A DNA stretch of 64,000 nt from Streptomyces caelestis (lineage in GTDB: Bacteria > Actinomycetota > Actinomycetes > Streptomycetales > Streptomycetaceae): the NCBI RefSeq assembly GCF_001279005.1, contig NZ_LGCN01000199.1, positions 1 through 64,000 of the forward strand, read 5' to 3'. A program made the position numbers and the translations under genes. This document shows positions 1-9,826 of the stretch, one piece after another. How positions within the stretch are numbered: position 1 is the stretch's first letter; each line of letters opens with the position of its first letter. The notes below the pieces were generated by a model. The model worked only from the letters and a program-made list of their open reading frames with translations. It did not search any database and had not been told where the DNA came from.

Positions 1-577
1 CCAGCAGCGGCAGCGGGTCGCTGCCGCTGACCGGCTCCCGCAGCGGATGCGCGGCCAGCACCGCGTCCACCTCCGGCGTCAACGCCGCCGCCAGCCGGGT
101 GGCGCAGGGCAGGGAGTCGTCCCGCAGGGTCTCGGCCGCGGCGAGGACCACGGCCTGTCCGTCCGCCCGCGGAACCCCGGCCGCCGCCCGCTCGTACAGG
201 TCGGCGCCCTCCTCCAGCACCAGTCCGGTGTCGATGCCCGCCGGAACCTTGACGCAGGCGGTCCTGCGCCAGGTGGCCACGGGGTCGCCCCAGGCCTCGA
301 CGTGGTAGGTCCACCGGCCCGGGCCGTCCGCGACGACCTCCGCGCCCCACCGGTCACTGCCCGGTGCGAGCTCCCGCATCGGCGTGAACGGCCCCGGCCG
401 TCCCTCGGGATCCCTCAGCACCACGTCGGCGGCCACCGCTTCGTGGCCCTCGCGGAAGAGCGTGGCCGTGACCTCGAACGTCTCGCCCACGACGGCCTTG
501 GCCGGCCGCCTGCCGCAGTCGACGGACGGCCGGACGTCCCGTACCGGGACGCGGCCGATGGTCCGACTCGTCTTCAT
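1..577 (-). CDS. glgE: GlgE maltosyltransferase, N-terminal part (runs off left edge)
   Basis: This is the first ~192 residues of alpha-1,4-glucan:maltose-1-phosphate maltosyltransferase. The enzyme extends glucans from maltose-1-phosphate in the trehalose-to-glycogen route. The visible part is the family's N-terminal beta-sandwich domain: IGRVPVRDVRP, CGRRPAKAVVGE, FREGHEAVAA, RDPEGRPGP and PAGIDTGLVLEEGA follow the GlgE pattern closely. The GH13 catalytic domain lies outside the window. The ATG at 577 has a GGAGGTG ribosome site about 9 bases upstream. Streptomycetes usually have more than one glgE; the glgX 1.2 kb away fits a glycogen locus. The gene looks intact as far as it can be seen. 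Confidence 0.9.
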   Translation of the reverse strand, partial: MKTSRTIGRVPVRDVRPSVDCGRRPAKAVVGETFEVTATLFREGHEAVAADVVLRDPEGRPGPFTPMRELAPGSDRWGAEVVADGPGRWTYHVEAWGDPVATWRRTACVKVPAGIDTGLVLEEGADLYERAAAGVPRADGQAVVLAAAETLRDDSLPCATRLAAALTPEVDAVLAAHPLREPVSGSDPLPLL

Positions 578-604
578 GGGGCTGTGCACCTCCGCCGTGC
601 TCGA

Positions 605-666
605 CGCCCGGGCGGACGCCCGGGCGTGGGACCGGACAAGGGCGGGAAGGTCATCGCCTTCCCGCC
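605..666. terminator. Double hairpin between DUF5133 gene and glgE
   Basis: Two inverted repeats follow each other. CGCCCGGGCG occurs twice (605-614 and 617-626), each copy itself palindromic. GGCGGGAAGG at 641-650 pairs perfectly with CCTTCCCGCC at 657-666 around a 6-base loop. The TGA of the DUF5133 gene (651-653, minus strand) lies in that loop. It probably ends or attenuates the DUF5133 transcript ahead of glgE on the same strand. Confidence 0.6.
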
Positions 667-953
667 GGGGACCGCCGCTCGACGGCCGGAGGGCCCCGTC
701 GGACCGTGGCCGCCGGACGGGGCGTGTCGTTCTGTTCCTGCAGATAGGTGACGAGGGTGGTGCGCAGGTACCGTTCGGCGGCGTCCGCCGCCTCCCGGGC
801 GCAGCGCCTGCCCATCAGCACGCAGAGGGTGTAGCCGGCGTCCTCGAAGGTGGCCCGCACCGTGTGATCGGTCGGGGCCGCCAGCATCACGCGTTCCCAG
901 GCCCGGTATCGACGCAACTGCCGGGCGACTTCGGCTTTGGCGGGTAGCAGCAT
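651..953 (-). CDS. DUF5133 family small protein
   Basis: A 100-residue protein opening MLLPAKAEVARQLRRY with the run YTLCVLMGRRCAREAADAAE, typical of the short actinobacterial DUF5133 family. The function is unknown. The fold looks all-helical, with an Arg/Pro-rich tail after residue ~78. The ATG at 953 has GGAAAGGTG 11 bases upstream. An in-frame GTG at 965 is possible but sits inside that ribosome site. The gene lies on the same strand as glgE, 73 bases upstream of its start and separated by hairpins. These proteins often neighbour stress regulators, but the sequence gives no direct role. Confidence 0.7.
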   Translation of the reverse strand: MLLPAKAEVARQLRRYRAWERVMLAAPTDHTVRATFEDAGYTLCVLMGRRCAREAADAAERYLRTTLVTYLQEQNDTPRPAATVRRGPPAVERRSPAGRR

Positions 954-1305
954 GGCGCCGTTCACCTTTCCGGGGCTCGATTCGAGGCGCGTCGTCCCGA
1001 CGGTCGGGCGGCGGCCGTGCGCGTAGCCGCACGGATCCGTAACGGCGATCGAGGTCTTCACACATGGTGCACGGGTGATGACGCGACGTCTTGTTGGAAT
1101 TTCAATCACTTGGGGCGGTGCGTCGGGGCCGCACCCGCCCGGATGTCGCCCCAGGAGTCACGCAGGTGCGCTCGTGTTGCACGAACGGCCCAACCGCCTC
1201 ACCCTGAAGGTGACTCAGAAGCGATACCCGCTCACGTTCCGTGTTCGGGGGCTCGCCCCGTGGGGGCGAGGAGGGACGAGAGCTTCGCGTGAGGAGCCAA
1301 CCACC
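954..1305. other. Divergent intergenic region with AT-rich near-palindrome
   Basis: No gene is visible in this 352-base gap. It separates the minus-strand DUF5133 gene from the plus-strand HATPase-glgX pair. Two structures stand out. TTGGAATTTCAA (1094-1105) is a 12-base near-palindrome in an unusually AT-rich patch. A perfect hairpin, CTCGCCCC/GGGGCGAG with loop GTG (1252-1270), lies just before the ribosome site of the next gene. The first could be an operator and the second a leader structure; both roles are inferred. Confidence 0.4.
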
Positions 1306-1814
1306 ATGAAGACCGCAGTGCCCTGCTACTACCACCTCGACGTGGAGGTCAGCTCCGAGAAGGTGGGACAGGTCGGCCGCATACTGGCCGCCCACCTCCG
1401 GTTCTGGGACCTGGAGAACCTGATGGAGCCCGTCTGCGGCGGCGCCGAGATGCTGCTGCGGGCCATCGACGAGCACGCCACCGACAAGAACACGTCGATC
1501 GAGATGTGGTGGAACGGCCAGCACCTCATCACCGCCATCGGGGAGAACAACCGAGCCCTGCGCCCCGACCAGGAGCTGCGCGGCTGCCTCGAGCACATCG
1601 CGGCGAGCAGCGACGGCTGGGGCTGCTGCGCCACCGAGAACGGCAGCAAGGTCATCTGGTTCTCGCAGCGCGCCCGCGCCGGCGAACGCGTCCCGCTCGT
1701 GCCGACCGCGCCCGACCCGCGCGAGAGCGAGGGACTGGACCTGCCCCGCGAGGTGAGCGTCGCCACGCTCACCGGCCGGGTACGAACGCCGGGCGGCATC
1801 CTGGAGGAGGCCCG

Positions 1815-1818
<4 letters not shown>
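1306..1818 (+). CDS. Degenerate HATPase-like regulator coupled to glgX
   Basis: A 170-residue protein resembling the RsbW/HATPase_c_2 fold seen in streptomycete anti-sigma-like proteins. [21 protein letters not shown] corresponds to the helix before the N-box. [15 protein letters not shown] corresponds to the last strand, usually W-G-x5-GKxVWxE. The N-box is poor: the usual E-L-V-x-N-A is replaced by A-I-D-E-H-A-T-D-K, so ATP binding is doubtful. ATG 1306 has GAGGAG 9 bases upstream. Its TGA overlaps the GTG of glgX (GTGA), so the two are translationally coupled. It could be a regulatory partner of glycogen debranching, but that is inferred from linkage only. Confidence 0.65.
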
Positions 1819-3959
<2,141 letters not shown>

Positions 3960-3979
3960 GCGGCGGGGCGTGCCCGCTG

Positions 3980-4783
3980 TCAGCGCGCGCGGCGTGACAC
4001 CACCGTGAACTGGGCGCCCTCGTTGTCGCGGAGCACGGCCTCGTCGGCGCCCAGGGACAGGACGCTGCCGCCGTGCCGCTCGGCGGCGTGGGCGCAGGCG
4101 GCCACGTCCTTCACCGCGAAGTGCACCTGCCAGTGCGGCCGGACCGACGGGTCGGGAGCCGACTCCGCCGCCCCCGACTCGATCCGCGCCACCACGTCCC
4201 CCTCGCTGCGCAGCACCACTTCCTCGCCCTCGTACCGCACCTCGACGCCGCCCGGCTTGTCGGACGCCCAGTCGAAGACCCCGCCGTAGAAGATCGCGGC
4301 GTCGAAGGCGTCACGGGTGTGCAGCCGGACGAACGCGAGCTGTGCGCGGCGCCAGGTGGGCCAGTCGGTGAACAGCTCACCCTCCCAGACCCCGAACGTC
4401 GCCCCGTCCCGGTCGGCCAGCAGCGCCGCGCGCCCGGGCGGCAGGGAGATCGGGCCGACCGCCGTGGTGCCGCCGCGCTCCTGCACCCGCCCCGCGGCCT
4501 CGTCGGCGCTGCGCACCGCGAAGTACGGCGTCCACGCCACCGCCATCCGCCACATCCCGGCGACCGCGGCGATCCCGGCCACCGGCCGGCCCTCGGACAG
4601 GGCGATGCGGAACCGGTCGCCGAGGCGCACCGGACGCCAGTCCCAGCCCAGCACGGCTCCGTAGAACTCCTCGGTCGTCTTCATGTCGCGGCTGGTCAGG
4701 CTCACCCAGCAGGGCGTCCCGAACACGGAGTGCGTCGAGACGACGTCCGTCGCGCCGGCGGGGGAGGGCATGTCGTGGTTCAT
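3980..4783 (-). CDS. Tandem-domain VOC (glyoxalase-like) protein
   Basis: A 267-residue protein with two betaalphabetabetabeta VOC modules (about 18-135 and 145-265). The first has GTPCWVSLTSRD, FYGAVLGWDW and PYFAVRSADEAAGRV; the second has FYGGVFDW and HWQVHFAVKDVAACA. It ends DNEGAQFTVVSR. Such proteins bind a divalent metal and small hydrophobic ligands (glyoxalase, dioxygenase or antibiotic-binding relatives); substrate is unknown here. Start ATG 4783 has only a weak AGGA about 11 bases upstream, so a later start is possible. It converges with glgX. Confidence 0.88.
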   Translation of the reverse strand: MNHDMPSPAGATDVVSTHSVFGTPCWVSLTSRDMKTTEEFYGAVLGWDWRPVRLGDRFRIALSEGRPVAGIAAVAGMWRMAVAWTPYFAVRSADEAAGRVQERGGTTAVGPISLPPGRAALLADRDGATFGVWEGELFTDWPTWRRAQLAFVRLHTRDAFDAAIFYGGVFDWASDKPGGVEVRYEGEEVVLRSEGDVVARIESGAAESAPDPSVRPHWQVHFAVKDVAACAHAAERHGGSVLSLGADEAVLRDNEGAQFTVVSRRAR

Positions 4784-4822
4784 GGCAGTCGCGTCCTGAT
4801 CTCGTCGGCCTGGCAGCCACCC

Positions 4823-4848
4823 GGATGGCACCAGTGTCCGCCGGGTAC
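4823..4848 (+). promoter_or_regulatory. SigB-type promoter candidate upstream of ANTAR gene
   Basis: GGAT-16 bases-GGGTAC fits the loose stress consensus described for Streptomyces SigB (GNNT, 14-16, GGGTAC/T). It points toward the ANTAR gene, whose preferred start is 185 bases downstream. The -35 element is weakly specified, so a chance match is possible. Confidence 0.3.
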
Positions 4849-5033
4849 CCCTCCGGGCGCCTGCCGAGTACCCCGGCGGCGGCGCCGAAACGAGAGGCCC
4901 CGCCGCCCTGGGGCCACCCCGGTGGCGCAGGGCGGCCCCAGTGGCGACGATGGATGGACCGGACACTGGGTGAAGGCACTCAAGCACTATGCGAAGGCAT
5001 CAGGAGAACGGCACACCGGACCCGGAGGTGACC

Positions 5034-5354
5034 ATGCCCACGGACGGGGGCGCGGACCGCATCCTCCAGCTGGAGGAAGAGGTGCAGCAGCTGAAGGACG
5101 CGGTCGTCTCGCACGCGGTGGTGGACCAGGCGATCGGCATGGTCGTCGCGCTCGGGCGGGTCTCGCCCGACCAGGGCTGGACCGTGCTGAAGGAGGTCTC
5201 CCAGCGCACGAACATCAAGCTGCGCACCGTGGCCGACCTGATCCTCGTCTGGGGGCGCACCGGGCTCCTGCCCGTGGAGGTGCGCACCGTGCTGGAGGAG
5301 GTCCTGGACCGGCTCGGCCCCACCCAGATCCCGGGCGTGCCGCCGGAGGGCTGA
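5034..5354 (+). CDS. ANTAR domain RNA-binding regulator
   Basis: A 106-residue stand-alone ANTAR protein. ANTAR domains bind paired hexanucleotide hairpins in mRNA leaders and relieve termination. A short coiled-coil lead (LQLEEEVQQLKDAV) is followed by the ANTAR helices: VVDQAIGMVVALGRVSPDQ, VLKEVSQRTNIKLRTVADL and a final helix. No sensor domain is attached, so it probably needs a partner. ATG 5034 follows GGAGGTG (5024-5030). An ATG at 4989 would add 15 residues (MRRHQENGTP...) but has a weaker ribosome site. It sits head to head in function with the stress sigma factor that converges on it 24 bases downstream. Confidence 0.85.
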   Translation: MPTDGGADRILQLEEEVQQLKDAVVSHAVVDQAIGMVVALGRVSPDQGWTVLKEVSQRTNIKLRTVADLILVWGRTGLLPVEVRTVLEEVLDRLGPTQIPGVPPEG

Positions 5355-5378
5355 CGCGCCCGGCGGAGCACGCCCCGC

Positions 5379-6170
5379 TCAGCCGGTCTCGGCGAGCAGT
5401 TCCTCGCGCAGCTGGGCGAAGCAGCCGCTCAGCAGCCGGGAGACGTGCATCTGCGAGATACCGAGCTGCTCGGCGATGCCGCTCTGCGTCATCCCCCGGA
5501 AGAACCGCAGGTAGAGGATGAGCCGCTCGCGCTCCGGCAGCGCCTCCAGACAGGGCCGTACCGCCACCCGGTCGACGACGGTGTCGTAGGCCGGGTCCGG
5601 GCCGCCGATCGCGTCGCCCAGGGCGTAACCGTCGGTGCCCGGCATCTCCGCCTCCAGCGACAGCGCGGAGAAGCACTCCAGGGCCTCCATCCCGGTGCGC
5701 ACCTCGCTCTCGGTCAGCCGGGCGTGCGCGGCGATCTCGGCGACCGTGGGAGAGCGGCCCGAAGTGGTCTGCGCCAGCTCCTTGGCCGTGTGCCGCACAC
5801 GGTTGCGCAGGTCCTGGACCCGGCGCGGCACGTGCAGCGTCCACATGTGGTCGCGGAAGTGGCGCTTGATCTCGCCGGTGACGGTCGGCACGGCGTACGC
5901 CTCGAAGGCGTTGCCGCGTGCCGGGTCGTAGTGGTCCACGGCCTTGACCAGACCGAGGGCCGCCACCTGGTACAGATCCTCCAGGGCCTCACCGCGGCCC
6001 CGGAAACGGACGGCGATGCGCTCGGCCATCGGCAGCCAGGCCGTGACCAGCGCGTCGCGCAGCATCCTGCGCTCGGGCCCGTCGGGCAGCCGGGCCAGGC
6101 GTTCGAAGTCCCCGGCCGTGTCGGGGGCGTCGTCGTGGGAGTGCTGCTTCCTGGGACTGACGGTACGCAT
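5379..6170 (-). CDS. RNA polymerase sigma factor, SigB/SigF/SigG subfamily
   Basis: A 263-residue group 3 sigma-70 factor for general stress or development. Region 2 is VRFRGRGEALEDLYQVAALGLVKAVDHYDP and FEAYAVPTVTGEIKRHFRD, with HVPRRVQDLR as the region 2/3 link. Region 3 has SPTVAEIAAHARLTESEV. Region 4 has LPERERLILYLRFF and the helix-turn-helix MTQSGIAEQLGISQMHVSRLL. ATG 6170 has a strong GGGAGGTG site. Such sigmas are held by RsbW-type kinases and released through SpoIIE-phosphatase partner switching. SpoIIE proteins occur elsewhere in the window but no dedicated anti-sigma or antagonist gene is adjacent. A 496-base leader region precedes it. Confidence 0.95.
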   Translation of the reverse strand: MRTVSPRKQHSHDDAPDTAGDFERLARLPDGPERRMLRDALVTAWLPMAERIAVRFRGRGEALEDLYQVAALGLVKAVDHYDPARGNAFEAYAVPTVTGEIKRHFRDHMWTLHVPRRVQDLRNRVRHTAKELAQTTSGRSPTVAEIAAHARLTESEVRTGMEALECFSALSLEAEMPGTDGYALGDAIGGPDPAYDTVVDRVAVRPCLEALPERERLILYLRFFRGMTQSGIAEQLGISQMHVSRLLSGCFAQLREELLAETG

Positions 6171-6666
6171 CGCGCGCACCTCCCTGAGCGGGGTGCCGGA
6201 TGGACAGAACCCGTGGGAGACGGCGGCTCGGACCACGACAGGCCCGCGGCCGCGAAGCGGTCCCCACGGACGTGCCTCCTGTCCGAAGCACTGAGAATCC
6301 CCTTCCCCGCGGTCCGACATTCCAAAACCTTTCCTGGAATTCGGCGAGGGAAATCGCCGGAGGGCGCACGGTGGGAAATCAAGTGAATTCACGGCGTGAA
6401 ATTCCCCGCGGCGGAACGGCGGCCGCGGGCCGGCCCGTCCCCGCCGTCGCGGGCCGCTCGGACGGTGCGCCGGTGAGCACGGCGCCGGACGTGACGTACG
6501 GCACGCCCTTCCCGGCCCCCGGCCGGCCGGCCGGGGGATTCCTCCAGCGCAGCGCTTGATCGCCGATCAGCCGGGGCGAACCGCCTGACCACGGCGCATT
6601 CCGCTCATTTGACAGTGCGCCGAGGCCGCGGATAGGAAGCATCGGACAGAAGTCGAGAGGTGCACC
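6171..6666. promoter_or_regulatory. Divergent regulatory region between sigma gene and 6667 gene
   Basis: This 496-base gap contains no gene. On the plus strand TTGACA (6609-6614) and TAGGAA (6633-6638) are 18 bases apart, a good HrdB-type promoter for the gene at 6667. On the minus strand, toward the sigma gene, a markedly AT-richer stretch (about 6310-6400) holds GTTTT and GGGGAA about 15 bases apart (6328 down to 6304), which loosely resembles a SigB-type promoter and would suit autoregulation. The second call is weak. Confidence 0.5.
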
Positions 6667-7188
6667 GTGTACGAGCCGAACGTGGTCGGGGACTGGCAGG
6701 AGTACGACGAGCATGCCGGTCTGCGGGTCCGCGTCCACCGTCTGGAATCCGGCGAACCGCCGAGGGGACGGGACGACGCCGCCGAAGGGCTGACGTACTT
6801 CAGTGTCCGCGTGACCGTCGAGAATCGCGGTGACCGGCCTTTCTGCATTCACGTCGAGGACGGCCAGATCGACGTACGGACCGGCCCCGACGGCGAGAGC
6901 GCGCTCATCGACTGGCGCAATTCGCAGTTCATCGAGGGCTTCGACGTCTACCCGCTGCGCCGTGCCACCGCCGTCCTCTACGCGGCCGGCCCCGAGGCGG
7001 CCCTGAGCCAGGTCGACGTCCAGGTCCAGCTGCGCGTCGACGAGGAGTGGGCCGGGCGCCGGCTGTGGGCGGGCGGCGTCGGCGTGCACGAGGGAGCCAC
7101 GGGGGCGCCGGCGGGCGCGGGCCGGGACAGCCTCGCCCAGCAGGTGAGCGTCTTCCTGCAGGAACAGGCGGAGGAAGGCACCGCCTGA
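6667..7188 (+). CDS. Conserved hypothetical actinobacterial protein
   Basis: A 173-residue soluble protein I cannot assign. From residue ~8 to 140 it alternates beta-strand-like runs (GLRVRVHRLESGE, YFSVRVTVENRGDRPFCIHVED, VDVQVQLRVDEEW), suggesting an immunoglobulin-like or DUF4352-like sandwich. The phrase TVENRGDRPF is typical of such domains. The C-terminal 30 residues look helical (LAQQVSVFLQEQAEE). There is no signal peptide or membrane segment. GTG 6667 has GAGAGG 7 bases upstream and a good promoter 29 bases before that. It ends 10 bases from the convergent hemC. Confidence 0.75.
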   Translation: MYEPNVVGDWQEYDEHAGLRVRVHRLESGEPPRGRDDAAEGLTYFSVRVTVENRGDRPFCIHVEDGQIDVRTGPDGESALIDWRNSQFIEGFDVYPLRRATAVLYAAGPEAALSQVDVQVQLRVDEEWAGRRLWAGGVGVHEGATGAPAGAGRDSLAQQVSVFLQEQAEEGTA

Positions 7189-7197
7189 GCGTTCGCG

Positions 7198-8133
7198 TCA
7201 GTGCGGGATGCCGTCGATGATCTCGCGGGCGCCCTGGCGCAGCAGCGCCACGGCGACCGAGGTGCCGAGCGTGGCCGGGTCCAGCCGCCCCGCCCACTCG
7301 TGCGCGTTCAGTCGGGTCTTGCCGTCCGGGGTGAAGACGCACGCCCGCAGGGACAGTTCGCCGCCGCGGTCCACCCGTGCGCAGCCGGCGATCGGGCTGT
7401 TGCAGTGTCCCTGCAGCACATGCAGGAACATGCGTTCGGCGGCGGCCTCGCGATGGGTGTCCGGGTGGCCGAGGGCGCCGACGGCGTCGATCAGGCCGGT
7501 GTCGCCCTCACGGCACTGCAGCGCGAGGATGCCCGCGCCGATGGGCGGCATCATGGCCTCGGGGGAGAGCACCTCGCTGATCACGTCGGTGCGGCCGATC
7601 CGTTCCAGGCCGGAGACCGCCAGCAGCAGGGCGTCCGCCTCCCCGGCCGCGAGCTTCTCCAGCCGCCGGTTGGCGTTGCCGCGCAGTGGCACGCACGTCA
7701 GATGCGGGTGGGTGGCGGCCAGTTGGGCGACCCGGCGCACCGAGGAGGTGCCGATCCGGGTGCCGGGCGGGAGCTCGTCCAGGGTGAGGCCGCCCGGGTG
7801 GACGAGGGCGTCGCGGATGTCGTCCCGCTCCAGGAACGCGGCGAACACCGTGCCCGCCGGGAGCGGCCGGTCGGCGGGCACGTCCTTGACGCAGTGCACG
7901 GCGACGTCCGCCTCGCCGGCGAGCAGCGCGGCGTCCACCTCCTTGGTGAACGCGCCCTTGCCCTCCACCTTCGACAGATCGCCGAGCCACTTGTCCCCGG
8001 TCGTCCGCACGGGCACGACCTCGGTGCGGACCCCGGGGTGAGCGGCGGCCAACTCGGCCCGGACCCGCTCCACCTGGGCGAGCGCCATGGGCGAGTCACG
8101 GGAGACGATACGGACCGGTCCGGGCAGCGACAT
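7198..8133 (-). CDS. hemC: Hydroxymethylbilane synthase (porphobilinogen deaminase), orphan copy
   Basis: A 311-residue HemC, which polymerises four porphobilinogens to hydroxymethylbilane in tetrapyrrole synthesis. Hallmarks are [14 protein letters not shown], the catalytic Lys-Asp in [11 protein letters not shown] (usually HSLKDVP), the substrate arginines in [11 protein letters not shown] and [12 protein letters not shown], and the dipyrromethane-cofactor cysteine in GHCNSPIAG. No other heme gene is nearby, whereas streptomycetes keep their main hemC with hemA and hemD. This is therefore probably a paralogue. The key residues are present, so it may be active. ATG 8133 has no strong ribosome site. 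Confidence 0.93.
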   Translation of the reverse strand: MSLPGPVRIVSRDSPMALAQVERVRAELAAAHPGVRTEVVPVRTTGDKWLGDLSKVEGKGAFTKEVDAALLAGEADVAVHCVKDVPADRPLPAGTVFAAFLERDDIRDALVHPGGLTLDELPPGTRIGTSSVRRVAQLAATHPHLTCVPLRGNANRRLEKLAAGEADALLLAVSGLERIGRTDVISEVLSPEAMMPPIGAGILALQCREGDTGLIDAVGALGHPDTHREAAAERMFLHVLQGHCNSPIAGCARVDRGGELSLRACVFTPDGKTRLNAHEWAGRLDPATLGTSVAVALLRQGAREIIDGIPH

Positions 8134-8167
8134 GCCGCCACGATAGCCCCTCGGGACCTTGCCCGTA

Positions 8168-8191
8168 CCGGGGCGCCGAACGACGCCCCGG
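8168..8191 (-). terminator. Hairpin after the NPP1 gene
   Basis: CCGGGGCG (8168-8175) pairs perfectly with CGCCCCGG (8184-8191) around an 8-base loop. It lies 20 bases beyond the NPP1 stop and before the hemC start on the same strand, so it probably separates the two transcripts. Confidence 0.6.
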
Positions 8192-8211
8192 CGTCAACGG
8201 GCCCTGTACGG

Positions 8212-8988
8212 TCAGGCGTTCGGGTCGAAGGGGATGCCGGAGGGCTTGGCCGCGGCGAGGTGGGAGGCGAAGCTGCCGTCCTTCAGGCCGAAGTGGGCGC
8301 TGCCGAAGTCGTACGAGCTGAGCTTGTCCCGCAGACCCGCCGGGTAGCCGTTCCAGCCGACCAGCGCCGGGTACTGCCAGCTGCCCTTGTGGTTCTCCGG
8401 CGGCTCGTCGCCCGAACCCGCGAGGCGGAAGCAGTGGGTGCCGATGCCGTCCTTGTGGTACACGACCTTCGGATGCGTGCCCTCGAAGCGGACCGCCGAG
8501 CGGGCGTGGACCGTGAACGACCCGTGGTTGGAGGTCGAGACGTACTGCACGGTGTCGTCGTGCACCCAGACCACGACGTGCTCCCAGTCGTGGCGGTGCC
8601 CCCCGAGGCTCGTGCCCGGCAGGGCCTGGTCCTTCTCGAAGTACAGCCCGTAGACGACGGCGCACCAGCCGTTGTTGCACGTGGCGCGTGAGTAACCGTT
8701 GGTGTTCTCCAGGTCCGAGGCGTCACGGCAGTTGCCGTTGAGGGCGCCGGTCGGTTTGAGGCCGGTGTTGACGGAGCCGTCCGGGCCGATCGCCGCCGTG
8801 GGGTAGCAGCCGTCGGTGTCGTAGTCGTACGCGGGCTGGTACGTCCGCTCCAGGGCGTCCGCGTCGGCCGGCAGGGCGGGAGGGGGCGCGGCGAAGGCGG
8901 TGGCGGGGAAGGCGATGACGAGCGCGGCCGCGCCGGCCAGGCCGGTCAGCCATCTCCTGCGGTGCGTTCGGGACGTGCTCGACGGCAC
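8212..8988 (-). CDS. Secreted NPP1 (necrosis-inducing, NLP) family protein
   Basis: A 258-residue exported protein. A twin-arginine-like/Arg-rich start (RTHRRRW) is followed by a hydrophobic segment (LTGLAGAAALVIAFPATAFA) with a likely cut at AFA-A near residue 33. The mature part carries the NLP signature GHRHDWE (residues 130-136), part of the metal-binding site, and pairs of cysteines (NGNCRD, CNNGWC). NLPs from plant microbes permeabilise dicot membranes; in soil streptomycetes their role is unclear. GTG 8988 follows GAGGAGGA. A more upstream start would place extra residues before the signal peptide and lacks a ribosome site. Confidence 0.9.
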   Translation of the reverse strand: MPSSTSRTHRRRWLTGLAGAAALVIAFPATAFAAPPPALPADADALERTYQPAYDYDTDGCYPTAAIGPDGSVNTGLKPTGALNGNCRDASDLENTNGYSRATCNNGWCAVVYGLYFEKDQALPGTSLGGHRHDWEHVVVWVHDDTVQYVSTSNHGSFTVHARSAVRFEGTHPKVVYHKDGIGTHCFRLAGSGDEPPENHKGSWQYPALVGWNGYPAGLRDKLSSYDFGSAHFGLKDGSFASHLAAAKPSGIPFDPNA

Positions 8989-9043
8989 TGCGTCCTCCTC
9001 GTGGTCCGGGCGCAGCCAACGGCTGTGGGGGAATGGGGAGTTC

Positions 9044-9090
9044 AGCATCCCGTCTGGACGTATACATGCCAAGAGGGTGCAGGTGCACCC
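9044..9090 (-). promoter_or_regulatory. Candidate promoter and palindrome for NPP1 gene
   Basis: Read on the minus strand, TTGGCA (9072-9067) and GATGCT (9049-9044) are 17 bases apart, about 55 bases before the NPP1 start. Immediately upstream lies the perfect inverted repeat GGGTGCA-GG-TGCACCC (9075-9090), placed where an activator would bind. Both are pattern-based. Confidence 0.4.
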
Positions 9091-9217
9091 CCGGTGAAGC
9101 GCGGCCCAACATGCGTGGTGGCGGGTTACGGACCGTCCCGGATCGCCCCGGTTCGTCCGGCGTGCCGGCCGTCGTCCCCCCGGGTGCGGGGCGGCTGCGG
9201 TGGGCGCGGGCGATTGA

Positions 9218-9230
9218 TTGAGTTACGCAA
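9218..9230. promoter_or_regulatory. Probable MarR operator
   Basis: TTGAGTTACGCAA (9218-9230) is a near-perfect palindrome of the form TTGnGTwACnCAA. It is 21 bases before the marR start, in the only AT-rich stretch of the gap. It overlaps promoter-like TTGATT/TAAAGT elements, as expected for autorepression. Confidence 0.55.
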
Positions 9231-9251
9231 TGAGATGGTAAAGTGCGGTGC

Positions 9252-9746
9252 ATGTCCACACCCGACGTCCCCGCCCCCGCGGAAGTGGCCGAGATCGAGC
9301 GCGCGCTCCACCGCCTCACCTACCTGAGCACGCGCGCGCGTCAGCACGAGCGGCTGATGGCGCTGGCGGGTGTGCCGCTGGACCGGGCCGCCGTCGCACT
9401 GCTGCGGCAGATGGCGGACACCGAGCCGATGCGGCCGGGAGAGCTGGCCGCCCGGCTGGGCGTGGAGGCCTCGCACGTCACCCGCACGGTGCAGCAGCTG
9501 CAGAAGTCCGGTCATGTCACCCGGGTCCCGGACCCCGACGACCGCCGCGCCCAGCGCATCGAGCTCACCGGATCCGGCCGGGAGGCCATCGCCCGGATCC
9601 GGGAGACGGGAGTCCGCGGCATGCAGGTGGCCCTGGCCGACTGGTCGCCCGACGACCTGCGGCGGCTCGCCACCCTCTTCCACCGCATGGTCGACGACTT
9701 CCTCGCCCACGCCGCCGAGGAGCCGGAACCCGCCCACGGCGCCTGA
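9252..9746 (+). CDS. MarR family transcriptional regulator
   Basis: A 164-residue winged-helix repressor. The first dimerisation helix is followed by the DNA-binding helices MRPGELAARLGVEASHVTRTVQQLQKSG and the wing VTRVPDPDDRRAQRIELTGSG, all typical of MarR. The length is normal. ATG 9252 has only a weak ribosome site (GGTAAAG), so an almost leaderless message is possible. The gene is divergent from the NPP1 gene and precedes the DoxX-like/peroxiredoxin pair, making redox or membrane stress a likely theme. The ligand is unknown. Confidence 0.92.
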   Translation: MSTPDVPAPAEVAEIERALHRLTYLSTRARQHERLMALAGVPLDRAAVALLRQMADTEPMRPGELAARLGVEASHVTRTVQQLQKSGHVTRVPDPDDRRAQRIELTGSGREAIARIRETGVRGMQVALADWSPDDLRRLATLFHRMVDDFLAHAAEEPEPAHGA

Positions 9747-9751
9747 CGGCA

Positions 9752-9798
9752 GGTCCCTCGGGGACCGGTGCCGCACGGTACTTACCGTCGGGTAATAT
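9752..9798 (+). promoter_or_regulatory. Terminator hairpin then operator/promoter for DoxX-like gene
   Basis: GGTCCC-TCG-GGGACC (9752-9766) is a short hairpin just after marR. The palindrome TTACC-GTCG-GGTAA (9782-9795) follows and overlaps a perfect -10 hexamer TAATAT (9793-9798), 29 bases before the next GTG. A repressor bound here would block the promoter. The regulator is unidentified; the neighbouring MarR site differs in sequence. Confidence 0.5.
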
Positions 9799-9826
9799 CA
9801 CGCGGCAGGCCATCGGAGGAGGAACC

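Noticed and set aside
4989..5033. Alternative upstream ATG for the ANTAR protein
   Set aside because: Its ribosome site is weaker than the GGAGGTG before ATG 5034, and the extra residues are not typical of the family.
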